64,000 nt of DNA. It comes from Chloroflexi bacterium HGW-Chloroflexi-3. Lineage in GTDB: Bacteria; Chloroflexota; Anaerolineae; Anaerolineales; Anaerolineaceae. Position numbers and translations under genes: made by a program. Where the stretch lies: NCBI GenBank assembly GCA_002842045.1, contig PHBX01000016.1, forward strand, positions 1 to 64,000. The letters are read 5' to 3'. Under the pieces are notes generated by a model. The model was given only the letters and a program-made list of their open reading frames with translations, was not told the origin of the DNA and did no database searches. Of this stretch, positions 34,880-44,580 are shown one piece after another (position 1 is the stretch's first letter; the number at the start of each line of letters is the position of its first letter).

Positions 34880-36449
34880 ATATTTTTTTCCCGGATTGTG
34901 TTTCCTGGATGATTTGAAAATAATTGTTGATCAAATTATTATGATTCTCGTTAAATTTTTCTGGTAAATTCTCATCCAAAACCAGATATTTCACTTTGAA
35001 AAGTTGTACAACTTCAAGCAGATGATCCATCTCTGCATTTGGAACAACAATACTCCAACGCCCTGATGAATAATAATATCCAAGTGGATTATTGATCATA
35101 ATCACATCCGTTTTATCGAGCGATTTCTGAGTAATTATTTCTTCAATCATTTTGTATTGTTTGTAATCCTGCGTCCAAGCTAACTCCTGGGTAGAATCAC
35201 CTATGACGTCATTCTTAAAAACAACAATTGTAAACATTGCAATTATGACAATAAATGCAGTTCCAAACATTCTTTGACTTCTAACCAAATTCCAATTTCT
35301 GTTTCTAATCCCCCACTCAAAAAAACTTTGTAATCCATCTGCAACCAGAATCCATATCAAAATTTGAAAGGCCGAAGATGAGTGAAGGAAACCTCCTCTT
35401 GCACCAGCTAACGGGAAAATTATTGTCATTGTTAGTAGAATAATGAAATAAAGTATTATGCCTATGCGCATAATACGATTCTCGATGTTTCTATTTATTC
35501 CTAAAATTAATAATGGTAGACCAAAAATCATTAATTGAACCCCTAGTAAAGTGCCAAGATTCAGCTTGATTGCTTCAAATATTTGGACAGGTCTCAATTT
35601 AATTGCATTCTCTAGCCAATAACCTAAATTCAATCTTGATGCTGGAAATATAAAAGTATCGTCATAGGTTGCAATCCAGATAGCTTTTGATGTGGCAGGC
35701 GCAAAAATTGAATCATAAAAATGTAAATTAGAAGTAAACCAAAAACTCATAATCACACAATAAGAACCAATAAATATCACAATGTTTATTATCCACTTTT
35801 TTGTGATATATTTTTTCCTTTTCAGAAACATGAAAATGAATAATGCTAATCCATTAATGAAGAAAATCAATCCATCGACCCTGGTGAGATGTATTAATCC
35901 AGTTATCAAACCCATAAATAAAAAATCTTTTGAATTGATCTCTCTTTCATAGTCACTCGATGTAAATCTTCCAAAAAAATAAAAATAAAGAATTCCCAAA
36001 AACATATAAGGTAATATCGTTTCTGGAATTGTCAAAAATTTCAAATAATACCCACTCAAAATAGCCAATGAACCAGCGATAATACCTGTAAATCTGTTCG
36101 CAGTGATTTTATAAGAAATCCAATAGGTAAAAGGTGCCAATCCAGCCGCAATCATCAACAAAATTATTCGACTGCCGAGAAAACTAGTACCAAAAATTAA
36201 CATGGAAAAGGCAGCCAGAAAGGATGGAAACGGCATCCAATAAGAAAAAATTGGGGCAGGAAAACTTGATGTGTTATCCAGATAATTCCAAATAACTGGG
36301 ATTTCCAGAGATCCATTTATTATCTGCCTAGCGCCCAGGTAATAAAATTCAGAATCCATATAACCAGGATCAGGTTGAAATATTAACGTTAAGGACAAAA
36401 TAATTAAAGCGACAAAATAAAGGAGAATCAAATCACGTTTTCTCATCAT
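34863..36449 (-). CDS. GT-C-like polytopic membrane glycosyltransferase (2)
   Basis: 528 residues, about eleven membrane segments and a C-terminal soluble tail (about 420-528). First loop: FQPDPGYMDSEFYYLGARQI, with an acidic cluster (D/E) where PMT/GT39-type enzymes hold the catalytic Asp. Start ATG 36449 overlaps the previous stop (ATGA), with GAGGAG just upstream. Part of a four-gene minus-strand run. Function by fold only. Confidence 0.7.
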   Translation of the reverse strand: MMRKRDLILLYFVALIILSLTLIFQPDPGYMDSEFYYLGARQIINGSLEIPVIWNYLDNTSSFPAPIFSYWMPFPSFLAAFSMLIFGTSFLGSRIILLMIAAGLAPFTYWISYKITANRFTGIIAGSLAILSGYYLKFLTIPETILPYMFLGILYFYFFGRFTSSDYEREINSKDFLFMGLITGLIHLTRVDGLIFFINGLALFIFMFLKRKKYITKKWIINIVIFIGSYCVIMSFWFTSNLHFYDSIFAPATSKAIWIATYDDTFIFPASRLNLGYWLENAIKLRPVQIFEAIKLNLGTLLGVQLMIFGLPLLILGINRNIENRIMRIGIILYFIILLTMTIIFPLAGARGGFLHSSSAFQILIWILVADGLQSFFEWGIRNRNWNLVRSQRMFGTAFIVIIAMFTIVVFKNDVIGDSTQELAWTQDYKQYKMIEEIITQKSLDKTDVIMINNPLGYYYSSGRWSIVVPNAEMDHLLEVVQLFKVKYLVLDENLPEKFNENHNNLINNYFQIIQETQSGKKIYEYKN

Positions 36450-37957
36450 TTCTCCTCGAATCGGAATACCACAATGTCACCTACATACAATTTTTCTATT
36501 TCTTTATATTCATTTCGTAAAACCTCAACGACCGGGTGGTTTAAATTATTTTGAAAATATTCATCCAATGTTTTCTGAAAAACAACAAAAACCAACCTGT
36601 CCAATTCTAAAAACTGTCCTATATTCTCACTGGCGATATAACCCATTGCTAATTGAGAATCATAAGCTAATGTATCATTTGGTGAGCCAGCTTGATCTTG
36701 TAAATAATAAGTATTATCTCGTTCTTCATGAGCCATTGTTGGGAAGAAAGATAATTTATTATCATGAACGACCACCATCTCAGGACTAAGTAACTCTAAC
36801 GAATTAGCTAATTCCGAAAATGATGATCTGGGAAATGTATTAAATTGATAATAAAAAGGCAATGAAATAACACTAACGAGAATAAATAATCCAAGATTAA
36901 TTTTTCCTGAATAGTTCCTTATATTCTTTTCGATAAACACAGAAAACAAGATAAAAAACCATACTGAACTCAAAATAAAGATTCGGGGGACAAATACAGG
37001 TTTAACAATAAAAGACAAAATAAACAAAATTGTCGGTGGAAAAATCAGTAGAAACACAATGAGTAGACATTTCTCCGATATATTTTTGAAAATAAACATT
37101 GAAAGGAAAACGAAACTTTGGACAATGATTACCAATACGACACCTGTAAAAAGCATTGACATAGGCAAGAAAGCGAACAAAGATAATAACGCCTGGATGA
37201 TATCGATAACACCCGGCGTATGTGTCCAGAATGCCGTTTGAACTTTCTCAATTTGTTGAGGTAAGAAGAAAAGCCAGGGAATTGATAATATCAGAATAAA
37301 AAATTGAACAAGAAAAAGATTTTTCAGAATTATCTTATTTCTTTTAAACAGAAGGATCACATTAACCGATATTAGCCCTATAATTCCAAGATTATGCGAG
37401 TACATTGCGATAAGACCAAACAAGACACCAACTGCTATCCAGAAATTATTTTGTTTGTTTGGTGATTGAAAAATCTTCAAGAATGCGTAAAAATAACCAA
37501 CCTGCCCCAGCAGTAACAGAGCATACATCCTTAATTCTTGTGAGTGATAAATCTGGAAAGGAGAAATCAGAAATAGGAAAGTGGCAATCAGTGCACTTGA
37601 GGCATTAAAAATTTCCTTTGCGATTGCAAATACAAACCAGGCTGTTATTAAATTTAGGGAAATATTCAATAACCTTAAGAACACCAAATTTTCACTTATT
37701 TTCATCCATAAGTGCAACAAAAAATAATACAAAGGCGGCATTGTATCGGCAGCTGTTCCAGTAATGATATCTTTGAAAGAACTTCGGGCCAAAAAATAAC
37801 TGAAGGCGTCGTCATAGGCAATTTCACGCGATCCGATAAATATAAATCTTAATATGATTCCAATAAGAAAAATAAAAAATATGAAAATTTTTTTATTGTT
37901 ATTTTTCACGAGTTGATAATATCTGTGACTGGATTCTTTACCCACCATCTCACCCAA
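36446..37957 (-). CDS. GT39/PMT-like membrane glycosyltransferase (3)
   Basis: 503 residues, about eleven membrane segments. The first loop REIAYDDAFSYFLAR (about residues 43-57) has the Asp-Asp pair of the PMT/ArnT (GT39) group, followed by ADTMPPLYYFLLHLWMKI, a strong GT39-like landmark. The family moves sugars from polyprenyl phosphate to lipids or proteins outside the membrane. The start is ambiguous: from ATG 37957 it overlaps the GT87 gene by 52 nt. A GTG at 37909, which overlaps the GT87 stop as GTGA, may be the true start. Confidence 0.75.
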   Translation of the reverse strand: MGEMVGKESSHRYYQLVKNNNKKIFIFFIFLIGIILRFIFIGSREIAYDDAFSYFLARSSFKDIITGTAADTMPPLYYFLLHLWMKISENLVFLRLLNISLNLITAWFVFAIAKEIFNASSALIATFLFLISPFQIYHSQELRMYALLLLGQVGYFYAFLKIFQSPNKQNNFWIAVGVLFGLIAMYSHNLGIIGLISVNVILLFKRNKIILKNLFLVQFFILILSIPWLFFLPQQIEKVQTAFWTHTPGVIDIIQALLSLFAFLPMSMLFTGVVLVIIVQSFVFLSMFIFKNISEKCLLIVFLLIFPPTILFILSFIVKPVFVPRIFILSSVWFFILFSVFIEKNIRNYSGKINLGLFILVSVISLPFYYQFNTFPRSSFSELANSLELLSPEMVVVHDNKLSFFPTMAHEERDNTYYLQDQAGSPNDTLAYDSQLAMGYIASENIGQFLELDRLVFVVFQKTLDEYFQNNLNHPVVEVLRNEYKEIEKLYVGDIVVFRFEEK

Positions 37958-39141
37958 TATAAACCAATTGTTAATATTAACGGAACAGGAAAAAACATGA
38001 TTGGATTTTGAAGAGGCTGATATCCAAAATCAATGGTTCTGACGAAAATTATCCAGGGCACAAAAAATAGTATACCTAAAAATATTAGGGTGGCCCATTG
38101 ACCTGAATTTCTCCAACGATCCTCAATAATCCGAATAATAAAAATTACAGCAGGAAACATGATAAGAAAATTTCCAGGATCTGTTTGAATATTTAGCCAT
38201 TGACCCATAACTAAAGTTAGTGATGTAATCCAGATAAACTTTTCACCTCGTGAATATTTTCCATTCACCCACTCCACTAATAATATCAATGCACTCAACA
38301 CAGAAAGTATAATTCCAAATTGCCGGCCTATTCCAGGTAGGATTTCTGCTAATGCAGTTGCCGGTGTTCCCGGAGGATTATAGCCTGGGTAACGAAAGAC
38401 TTCTCTAATAAATTCTATCGGCCAGGTAGGCAAAATAAATAAACCTAATACGATTAATGCTATTAATGATCCAAAAAACCAAAAAATCACTTTGTATCTA
38501 CGGTTTGTTAATGACCAAAAAACCAAAAAAATTATAAAAGCAAAAACTACTTGAGGTTTGATGGTTATAAAGGCAAAACAAATTCCCGCCAATTCATCCT
38601 GCTTATGGATAATCGCATAGATGGATAGTATGATTAAAAATAATATAAAAACTACCGCATTTCCATTAATGATTGATCTTAAACCATGATACCAAAATAA
38701 ACTGAACACAATGAATAAAAATGAAATAAGGAAATTGGGGTTCCAATTCACCATTCTAATCATCATGATTGTTGAAATAATTATAAAAAATTCCAACGCA
38801 GTCATCCATAATGCTCTGGCGACTGTGAAATCCTCAATTAAAGAAAAAGGAATAAATAAAAAAACTGAATAAAAAGGATACGCGACTCTTAGTTCGTGTT
38901 CTCCAGCTTGCGCAGGTCTTCCATACACCAGATTTTGTATCTGCAAAGCCACACTATCAGAATATGGGCTAATCCCTTCTTTTACAAAAGATCGAGTCCC
39001 CACCCAATGAACAAGAAAATCATTACCACCAGGATTTTTAGCAGTATATTGCAAATTGCCAAAAATAAATAAACCTACTATGATCAATAATAATAAGATC
39101 TGCAATACTTCTTTGATGGTTCTCTGTTGTTTGCGGTTCAT
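37906..39141 (-). CDS. GT87-family membrane glycosyltransferase (DUF2029)
   Basis: 411 residues with ten or so membrane segments. GGNDFLVHWVGTRSFVKEGI followed by SPYSD (about residues 38-62) is the GT87/DUF2029 signature, containing the candidate catalytic Asp. These are polyprenol-phosphate-mannose-dependent alpha-mannosyltransferases in actinobacteria; the donor here is not known. First gene of the minus-strand run that continues through three GT-C genes, the sensor kinase and pfk. Its start lies 43 nt from the divergent omega-amidase-like gene. Confidence 0.78.
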   Translation of the reverse strand: MNRKQQRTIKEVLQILLLLIIVGLFIFGNLQYTAKNPGGNDFLVHWVGTRSFVKEGISPYSDSVALQIQNLVYGRPAQAGEHELRVAYPFYSVFLFIPFSLIEDFTVARALWMTALEFFIIISTIMMIRMVNWNPNFLISFLFIVFSLFWYHGLRSIINGNAVVFILFLIILSIYAIIHKQDELAGICFAFITIKPQVVFAFIIFLVFWSLTNRRYKVIFWFFGSLIALIVLGLFILPTWPIEFIREVFRYPGYNPPGTPATALAEILPGIGRQFGIILSVLSALILLVEWVNGKYSRGEKFIWITSLTLVMGQWLNIQTDPGNFLIMFPAVIFIIRIIEDRWRNSGQWATLIFLGILFFVPWIIFVRTIDFGYQPLQNPIMFFPVPLILTIGLYWVRWWVKNPVTDIINS

Positions 39142-39184
39142 ACATTTTCCAGGTTAATAATATTCTTTATTATAAAAGATAAAT

Positions 39185-39991
39185 ATGATTATCACATTTT
39201 CTATACTACAGGTAAATTGTTTCCTCGACCAGTTCGAAAAAAATTTTGAAAATGTAAAAAAGTATTTAAATAAATTACCTGAAGTTGAAAAGCACTTAGT
39301 GGTATTGCCAGAGCTTTGGACAAGTGGATTTACCGAGAATTTGGATCAAGCTGATGTAGCCAATCGTGAAATCATCTCTCGCCTGCAATTGATTGCGCTT
39401 GAAAAGAATTATTTGATTGCAGGAAGTTACATAATAAAAGAAAATGAAGGCTTTTATAATCAATTAGCGATCATAAGCCCAGACAACCAAATTGCTACAT
39501 ATAACAAAAATAATCTGTTTCCCCACTTGAATGAATTTATAAATTTTAATTCAGGGAAAAAATTATCAATTCTGCATGTATGGAAGTTAAAAATTGGAAT
39601 GGCTATTTGTTATGATTTGAGATTTCCGGAAATTTTCAGAAATTATGCAAATCAAAACGTTGAAATTTGCGTCCTTCCTGCTCAATGGCCACAAAAAAGA
39701 ATAAATCATTTCAATGTACTTCTACATGCCCGTGCAATCGAAAATCAAATGATCATGATCTCTGCAAATATTTGTGGAAATATAAATAAGACAAGATTTG
39801 GTGGAAACAGTTCCATAATTGATCATCTGGGCGTCACGCAAACAAATTTAGAGAATCACGAAGGGTTTTCTACTTCACAAATTGATATCGATAATGTTTA
39901 CAAATGGCGCGATGAATTCCCGGTTTTGGAAAACATTCATCACCAATCGAGTAAAGAAATTGAAAATTTTTATATTGACAATAAGTATTAA
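39185..39991 (+). CDS. Carbon-nitrogen hydrolase (omega-amidase/nitrilase family)
   Basis: Nitrilase-superfamily amidohydrolase with the Glu-Lys-Cys triad: VVLPELWTSGF (Glu, about residue 42), YNKNNLFPHL (Lys, about 110) and IGMAICYDLRFPEIF (Cys, about 145). LPAQWPQKRINHFNVLLHAR matches the YafV/omega-amidase (Nit2) group, which removes alpha-ketoglutaramate. 268 residues, complete. It is flanked on both sides by glycosyltransferase genes on the other strand. It overlaps the convergent gene by 4 nt, the stops sharing TTAA. Confidence 0.85.
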   Translation: MIITFSILQVNCFLDQFEKNFENVKKYLNKLPEVEKHLVVLPELWTSGFTENLDQADVANREIISRLQLIALEKNYLIAGSYIIKENEGFYNQLAIISPDNQIATYNKNNLFPHLNEFINFNSGKKLSILHVWKLKIGMAICYDLRFPEIFRNYANQNVEICVLPAQWPQKRINHFNVLLHARAIENQMIMISANICGNINKTRFGGNSSIIDHLGVTQTNLENHEGFSTSQIDIDNVYKWRDEFPVLENIHHQSSKEIENFYIDNKY

Positions 39992-41499
39992 TGATTCTGG
40001 TTCGTCATGATGACGGAAAGTTCATCCGAATAAACCACATGCCACCCATTATCTTCCAATAAATTAATAATAGGCCTATCTTCTTCCAGAAAAACACAAT
40101 TGATATCATAAAGTCCAAATTTTTGTTTCCAGGCTTCTCCACCATTAACCATTTCAATCCAATCCTGAATTAATATCTCACCATACAAATCAGTTCTGCC
40201 GTCAATAAAAATTTTCATTTCTGGCAATTTCCAGGAAATATACCCACCCCAAGTATAAGAATTAAAACAGCGAAAATCGGTTAATTCTTTATTTTCGATG
40301 GCGGTAATTGCTTCCTTAGGAAAACTCTTCTTCTCATAAAAATCAAAAATAATAGGTGAACCTAGATAAATAATTTTCCACGTTACCATAAACCATAAAA
40401 ATCCAACAAAAAAAAGATTAATGTATTTCGAAATCTTTTTATCAGACTTTTTATTTAAATTTTTAATATTATTGAAGAACTTTTGTACTGAGAAATAATT
40501 TTTGAGGTAAATTTCAAAAAACCGTTGCATTTCCTTGCTCAGTAGCGGTATTGAAAAAATTGCATAATAAACATAATTTCGTCTGGAAATAAAACCAAGT
40601 CCGCCTAAAACGAGCAGCGGAATGATCGTTGAAAATTTATAGCTGGTTCTATTTGCCATGAAGAAAAATACCAACAAAAGCCACAACCACAAAAAAGGTT
40701 GTTGATACAACTCATGGAAATTCGGTGAAGCCCATTCAGGTATTAGATTTTGTAAGGACGGGAGTGTTATCGTGTTAAATTGAACTTGCCAGATCCCGAT
40801 GCCGTTAGGATTGATCATGACAATCAATGAACAAACAACAATCAATAGAAACCAAAATATGAGTGTTTTGTATTGATCTTGATTTGATTCCTCTTTATAT
40901 AAAAGAAAATCCAAAGCCTTACCAACAAAAATTGTTATGATCAATATAATACCAATGCTGAATCCTGCATGCAGGTTTCCCCAGATTAAAAACAAAATGG
41001 GAACCAGTATTGTTGGGATTTTCTCTGAAAAGACCGATTTTTCAGTTAATAAATATGTCAAAATGGAAAAAAACAATAATGTCAGCAATTGAGGTCTCGG
41101 AGACCAGACGACCGCTGTTGTCATTACACATAGCAAGATTGTGAATCCATTAATGATAGGGTTTGTTTTAAGCCGAATGAAGACAAAGAAAATACTGAGT
41201 GTTGCAATTATGGCAACGCTGATCATTATGCCAATATTCCCAAGTGAACTTAGAATAAAAAAATAGAATATCTGCGAAAGCCAGCTATGGTTGACCCAGG
41301 AAGAATTAAACACAGTAAATGTTGTCAGGTCTTCCAGGATTGGTGAACCGTTCATCAAACTCAATTGTCCACTTCGAACGTGCCACCAAAAATCAGAATC
41401 CAAAGGCACCCTGACCGCCATAAAGAAAATTAGCGTAAAAATGATGATGTTAAAAAATAATTTTTTTTGTTTGTTGCGATCTAAATCATTTGAATTCAT
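39988..41499 (-). CDS. Polytopic membrane protein, GT-C-like (4)
   Basis: 503 residues with about ten membrane segments and a C-terminal soluble part (about 400-503). VPLDSDFWWHVRSGQL (about residues 32-47) is typical of a family of membrane proteins found in glycan loci, with an Asp in the first external loop as in GT-C enzymes. The tail contains IFIDGRTDLYG. Start ATG 41499 overlaps the upstream gene by 14 nt. A glycosyltransferase role is inferred from topology and context. Confidence 0.6.
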   Translation of the reverse strand: MNSNDLDRNKQKKLFFNIIIFTLIFFMAVRVPLDSDFWWHVRSGQLSLMNGSPILEDLTTFTVFNSSWVNHSWLSQIFYFFILSSLGNIGIMISVAIIATLSIFFVFIRLKTNPIINGFTILLCVMTTAVVWSPRPQLLTLLFFSILTYLLTEKSVFSEKIPTILVPILFLIWGNLHAGFSIGIILIITIFVGKALDFLLYKEESNQDQYKTLIFWFLLIVVCSLIVMINPNGIGIWQVQFNTITLPSLQNLIPEWASPNFHELYQQPFLWLWLLLVFFFMANRTSYKFSTIIPLLVLGGLGFISRRNYVYYAIFSIPLLSKEMQRFFEIYLKNYFSVQKFFNNIKNLNKKSDKKISKYINLFFVGFLWFMVTWKIIYLGSPIIFDFYEKKSFPKEAITAIENKELTDFRCFNSYTWGGYISWKLPEMKIFIDGRTDLYGEILIQDWIEMVNGGEAWKQKFGLYDINCVFLEEDRPIINLLEDNGWHVVYSDELSVIMTNQNH

Positions 41500-43099
41500 T
41501 GGTGATTCCCAATTCTTCAGGGGTTATTTTTTGGGATAGATTGTAAAAAACGTGATAATCATCTATTCGTTTTTGAAGATAGTCAATATGGTTTTCCTGG
41601 AAAGCACTTACAAGCAAATCATCAAGTTCCGGATTATTTGATGTGATGTAAAAATAGGAACTTCCATTTTCAATAATGGTATTATATTTTGAAATTCGAT
41701 TGTCACGCACAGTAAATCGAAGATCATGATGGTAAGGCAATTTTGGTATAGAAATAATTTTTTCATCACTGACAAATGCTAACGGGTAAGAAATCCAGTA
41801 GTTTGAAAATCCATAATATTCTTCTTCACGTTCCAAGAACTGTAGCAATTCATCGATACTTGAATGATCTACCTGCGCCGGAGAATAAAATTGGGTCGTA
41901 ATATATGGTTCTTCAATACCAAATATCCAGGTGCCATAAATTTGAAATACTAATGTTATTATGCCTAGTGCGTAGATCACCTTATTATTCAATTGGATAA
42001 ACGCATATCCAAAAAAAACACTCAATGGAAAAACAATCGGAAGAAAATATCGGCCAGAAGGATCAATACCAAATGAGGTAAAAATAAATCCCCCTGCCAC
42101 AAGAATTATTACTCCGATCAAAGCAACAAATTTTGGAGCACCTTTAGACTTATAATTTTTCTTCTTAATGAGTAAATACAACGCCAATATCCAAAAGAGA
42201 ATTACAAAAGGAATAAAAAGCTTTCCAATTAAACTTACATCCCATGGTGGCCGTAGACCAAGAATAACAGTGGGTCCAAAGATTAACAAAGAAATAGAAT
42301 GAGATATTATTCTCTGAAAGTAGGATTCACTTTCTATCGCTACAGCACTCCCCCCTATTTCACGAATTACTGAAGGCCCATTCGTCAAGAATAATGAATA
42401 CCAAAATAATGCAGACCCAAGCAAGAAAAAAATCAGAAAAAAGAGAAAGTATTCGAAAATTTTCTTCTTTGACTGATTTGATTTTATGATCTTCCACACA
42501 ACATACAGATTTGCTGGGATCATCAGTGTTAGTCCAATAGGGTTAACATATAATCCACTTCCCAGCAAGAAACCCAATAATCCGAAGTAGGCAAGATTGA
42601 CCTTTTTATGATTTTCACAACTTTTAGCAATTAGTGCAGCAACATAGAAACTGATCACACCAAATAATAAGGCTTCGCCGTATCCCCCCAATGAGACCGT
42701 TGTGTACAAGACAACATTCACAGCTGGAAAAACAAGAAATAATGAACTAAAAAATGCGATCTTTTTATTTTGAAATGAAATATCCACAAATAAATATGAA
42801 AAAATGATAACCAAACCAAATAAAATCACTTGGATGAGACGGATAACCCAAACTTTTTCACCAAACAACAAAAATCCCAGGGCAACCAGGTATGCATCCA
42901 GACTCCCCATATAAGATTGGCCATAAAAATAAATAAAATTTTCACCATCTAGAATATGTTTTGCCATTAACCCAACAATAGCTTCGTCGGAATTAAACGG
43001 GAAAGCATTAATTGATAATAATAGAAACCTAAAAAGAAAGTGAAAAATCAGTAAAATTATAATAGATATGACTTTATTATCAAGAATTTTTAGGATCAT
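41486..43099 (-). CDS. GT-C-like polytopic membrane glycosyltransferase (5)
   Basis: 537 residues, about eleven membrane segments and a C-terminal external region (about 400-537). First loop: FPFNSDEAIVGLMAKHILDG (about residues 34-53), where the Asp-Glu pair matches the PMT/GT39-type catalytic position; FIYFYGQSYMGSLDAYLVA follows. The ATG at 43099 shares a CATG tetramer with the ATG of the divergent gene, so each promoter must lie inside the other gene or the starts are elsewhere. Confidence 0.7.
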   Translation of the reverse strand: MILKILDNKVISIIILLIFHFLFRFLLLSINAFPFNSDEAIVGLMAKHILDGENFIYFYGQSYMGSLDAYLVALGFLLFGEKVWVIRLIQVILFGLVIIFSYLFVDISFQNKKIAFFSSLFLVFPAVNVVLYTTVSLGGYGEALLFGVISFYVAALIAKSCENHKKVNLAYFGLLGFLLGSGLYVNPIGLTLMIPANLYVVWKIIKSNQSKKKIFEYFLFFLIFFLLGSALFWYSLFLTNGPSVIREIGGSAVAIESESYFQRIISHSISLLIFGPTVILGLRPPWDVSLIGKLFIPFVILFWILALYLLIKKKNYKSKGAPKFVALIGVIILVAGGFIFTSFGIDPSGRYFLPIVFPLSVFFGYAFIQLNNKVIYALGIITLVFQIYGTWIFGIEEPYITTQFYSPAQVDHSSIDELLQFLEREEEYYGFSNYWISYPLAFVSDEKIISIPKLPYHHDLRFTVRDNRISKYNTIIENGSSYFYITSNNPELDDLLVSAFQENHIDYLQKRIDDYHVFYNLSQKITPEELGITNEFK

Positions 43100-44402
43100 G
43101 GTTAACTATCTGGTAAAAAATAAAAGATTTTCATATTTAATTGCTGGAATTTTTTCTATTATGTGGATATTTTTTTATTTTAATAATCTTCTGACTGTCC
43201 CTTTTCATCCCGATGAGTCTACTCAAATGTATATGAGCAAAGATGTAGAACTCTTTATCAATAATACATCAGATTTATATTTTCAAGAGGACGCTCAAAG
43301 TTCAAATGAGCAAAATTATCGTCTACTGGATGCGCCATTACCAAAATATTTTATTGGAATAATTCGCAATATTTTAAAACTTGAAACCATTCCATTTGAT
43401 TGGGATTGGTCAAAATCATGGACTGACAATCAGATTGCAATTCCAGGCAAACAATTATTATTTATTTCCAGAATAAGTGCTGCCATTTTTTTTCCATTAT
43501 CGGTAATATTGTTTGCGCTTATCTTAAAAGAGGTTTTTAAATCTGATAATTTTTTAATCTTTTTGTCTTTATTATTATTTGCTTTTAATTCGCTTTTGCT
43601 TCTTCACACCCGCCGAGCAATGGCAGAGTCGTCGATGATTTTCTTTTTATTGCTCAGTATTTTAACCTTATACAAAATTCCTAAAAAATGGTTCTTTTTA
43701 ACTTCTGTTCCTATCGCGCTTGCGATAAATGCAAAACAAATTCTGATTTTTCTAATTCTATTAGCATTGTTGTTGTTTATTTTTAATTTTAAAAATAAAT
43801 TGAAAAATTTTGTGGTGCAAATAACTTTATTTTTTGTACTTTTGGTTGGTATTTTTTTAATCCTAAATCCAATTGCATGGAAACAGCCGGTACAAGTAGC
43901 GAAACACATGTTTGACCAAAGATTGGAATTGTCTCAAAATCAAGCAGATGCGATTGAATCAGTTTCCCCTGAATTCTTGACTAATTCAGTCTCAAAAAGA
44001 ATAATTGCATTTATTGCTCAACTTTTCATATTACAACCTTCCCCACAGGAAATCAGTAATTATCAAGAATATCTAAATCAATCGATTAATGATTATTTCA
44101 AGAATCCGCTTCATAGAGGTTTAATTCGGAACCTCTTTGGTGGAACCATTTTTATCATTTTATTTTCATTCGGATTTTACAATTCAATTTCATTTCTTTC
44201 AAACGAATTCAAATTGATTATCTTGGGTGGTTTCATATTGTTCAGTTTGGAAATTTTAATGTCACTGACAATACCTTTTCAAAGATATTACTTACCCGCA
44301 ATTCCGTTTACAATTATTTTTGCAATGATTGGTTTTCGACAAATTATTAACATAATGAAAAATTCTTCATCTCATTCTCGAATCAAACTTAAAGATGAGT
44401 AA
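43098..44402 (+). CDS. GT-C-like polytopic membrane glycosyltransferase (6)
   Basis: 434 residues with about ten membrane segments. First loop: TVPFHPDESTQMYMSKDVEL, with the Asp-Glu pair of PMT-type GT-C enzymes; RISAAIFFPLSVILFALILK and HTRRAMAESSMIFFLLLSIL follow the usual pattern of this fold. It lacks the long C-terminal soluble domain of its neighbours. AGGA lies only 2 nt before ATG 43098, tighter than usual. The start overlaps the divergent gene's start. Confidence 0.7.
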   Translation: MVNYLVKNKRFSYLIAGIFSIMWIFFYFNNLLTVPFHPDESTQMYMSKDVELFINNTSDLYFQEDAQSSNEQNYRLLDAPLPKYFIGIIRNILKLETIPFDWDWSKSWTDNQIAIPGKQLLFISRISAAIFFPLSVILFALILKEVFKSDNFLIFLSLLLFAFNSLLLLHTRRAMAESSMIFFLLLSILTLYKIPKKWFFLTSVPIALAINAKQILIFLILLALLLFIFNFKNKLKNFVVQITLFFVLLVGIFLILNPIAWKQPVQVAKHMFDQRLELSQNQADAIESVSPEFLTNSVSKRIIAFIAQLFILQPSPQEISNYQEYLNQSINDYFKNPLHRGLIRNLFGGTIFIILFSFGFYNSISFLSNEFKLIILGGFILFSLEILMSLTIPFQRYYLPAIPFTIIFAMIGFRQIINIMKNSSSHSRIKLKDE

Positions 44403-44548
44403 GCATTCAACATATTGACCGATATCCTTACAGTGAGGATTGAAACAATCTGTAAAAATTTAAACCAATATCCAATTAAATATTAAATCCATTTCATAGC
44501 TTGAATTTTTCGTTCGATTGCCAAAATGCTAATCCATAACAATATAGT

Positions 44549-44554
44549 TATAAT
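44549..44554 (+). promoter_or_regulatory. Candidate -10 box of murA
   Basis: Perfect TATAAT; the predicted start near 44561 gives a 20-nt leader containing GGAGGT before ATG 44581. This argues against the earlier in-frame ATG at 44557. No good -35 at 17 nt was found. Confidence 0.45.
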
Positions 44555-44580
44555 AAATGCATCAAACATTGGAGGTAGTT

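Noticed and set aside
44433..44446. GTGAGGATTGAAAC, like the 3' end of many CRISPR repeats
   Set aside because: Single copy only; no second copy, spacers or cas genes in the window.
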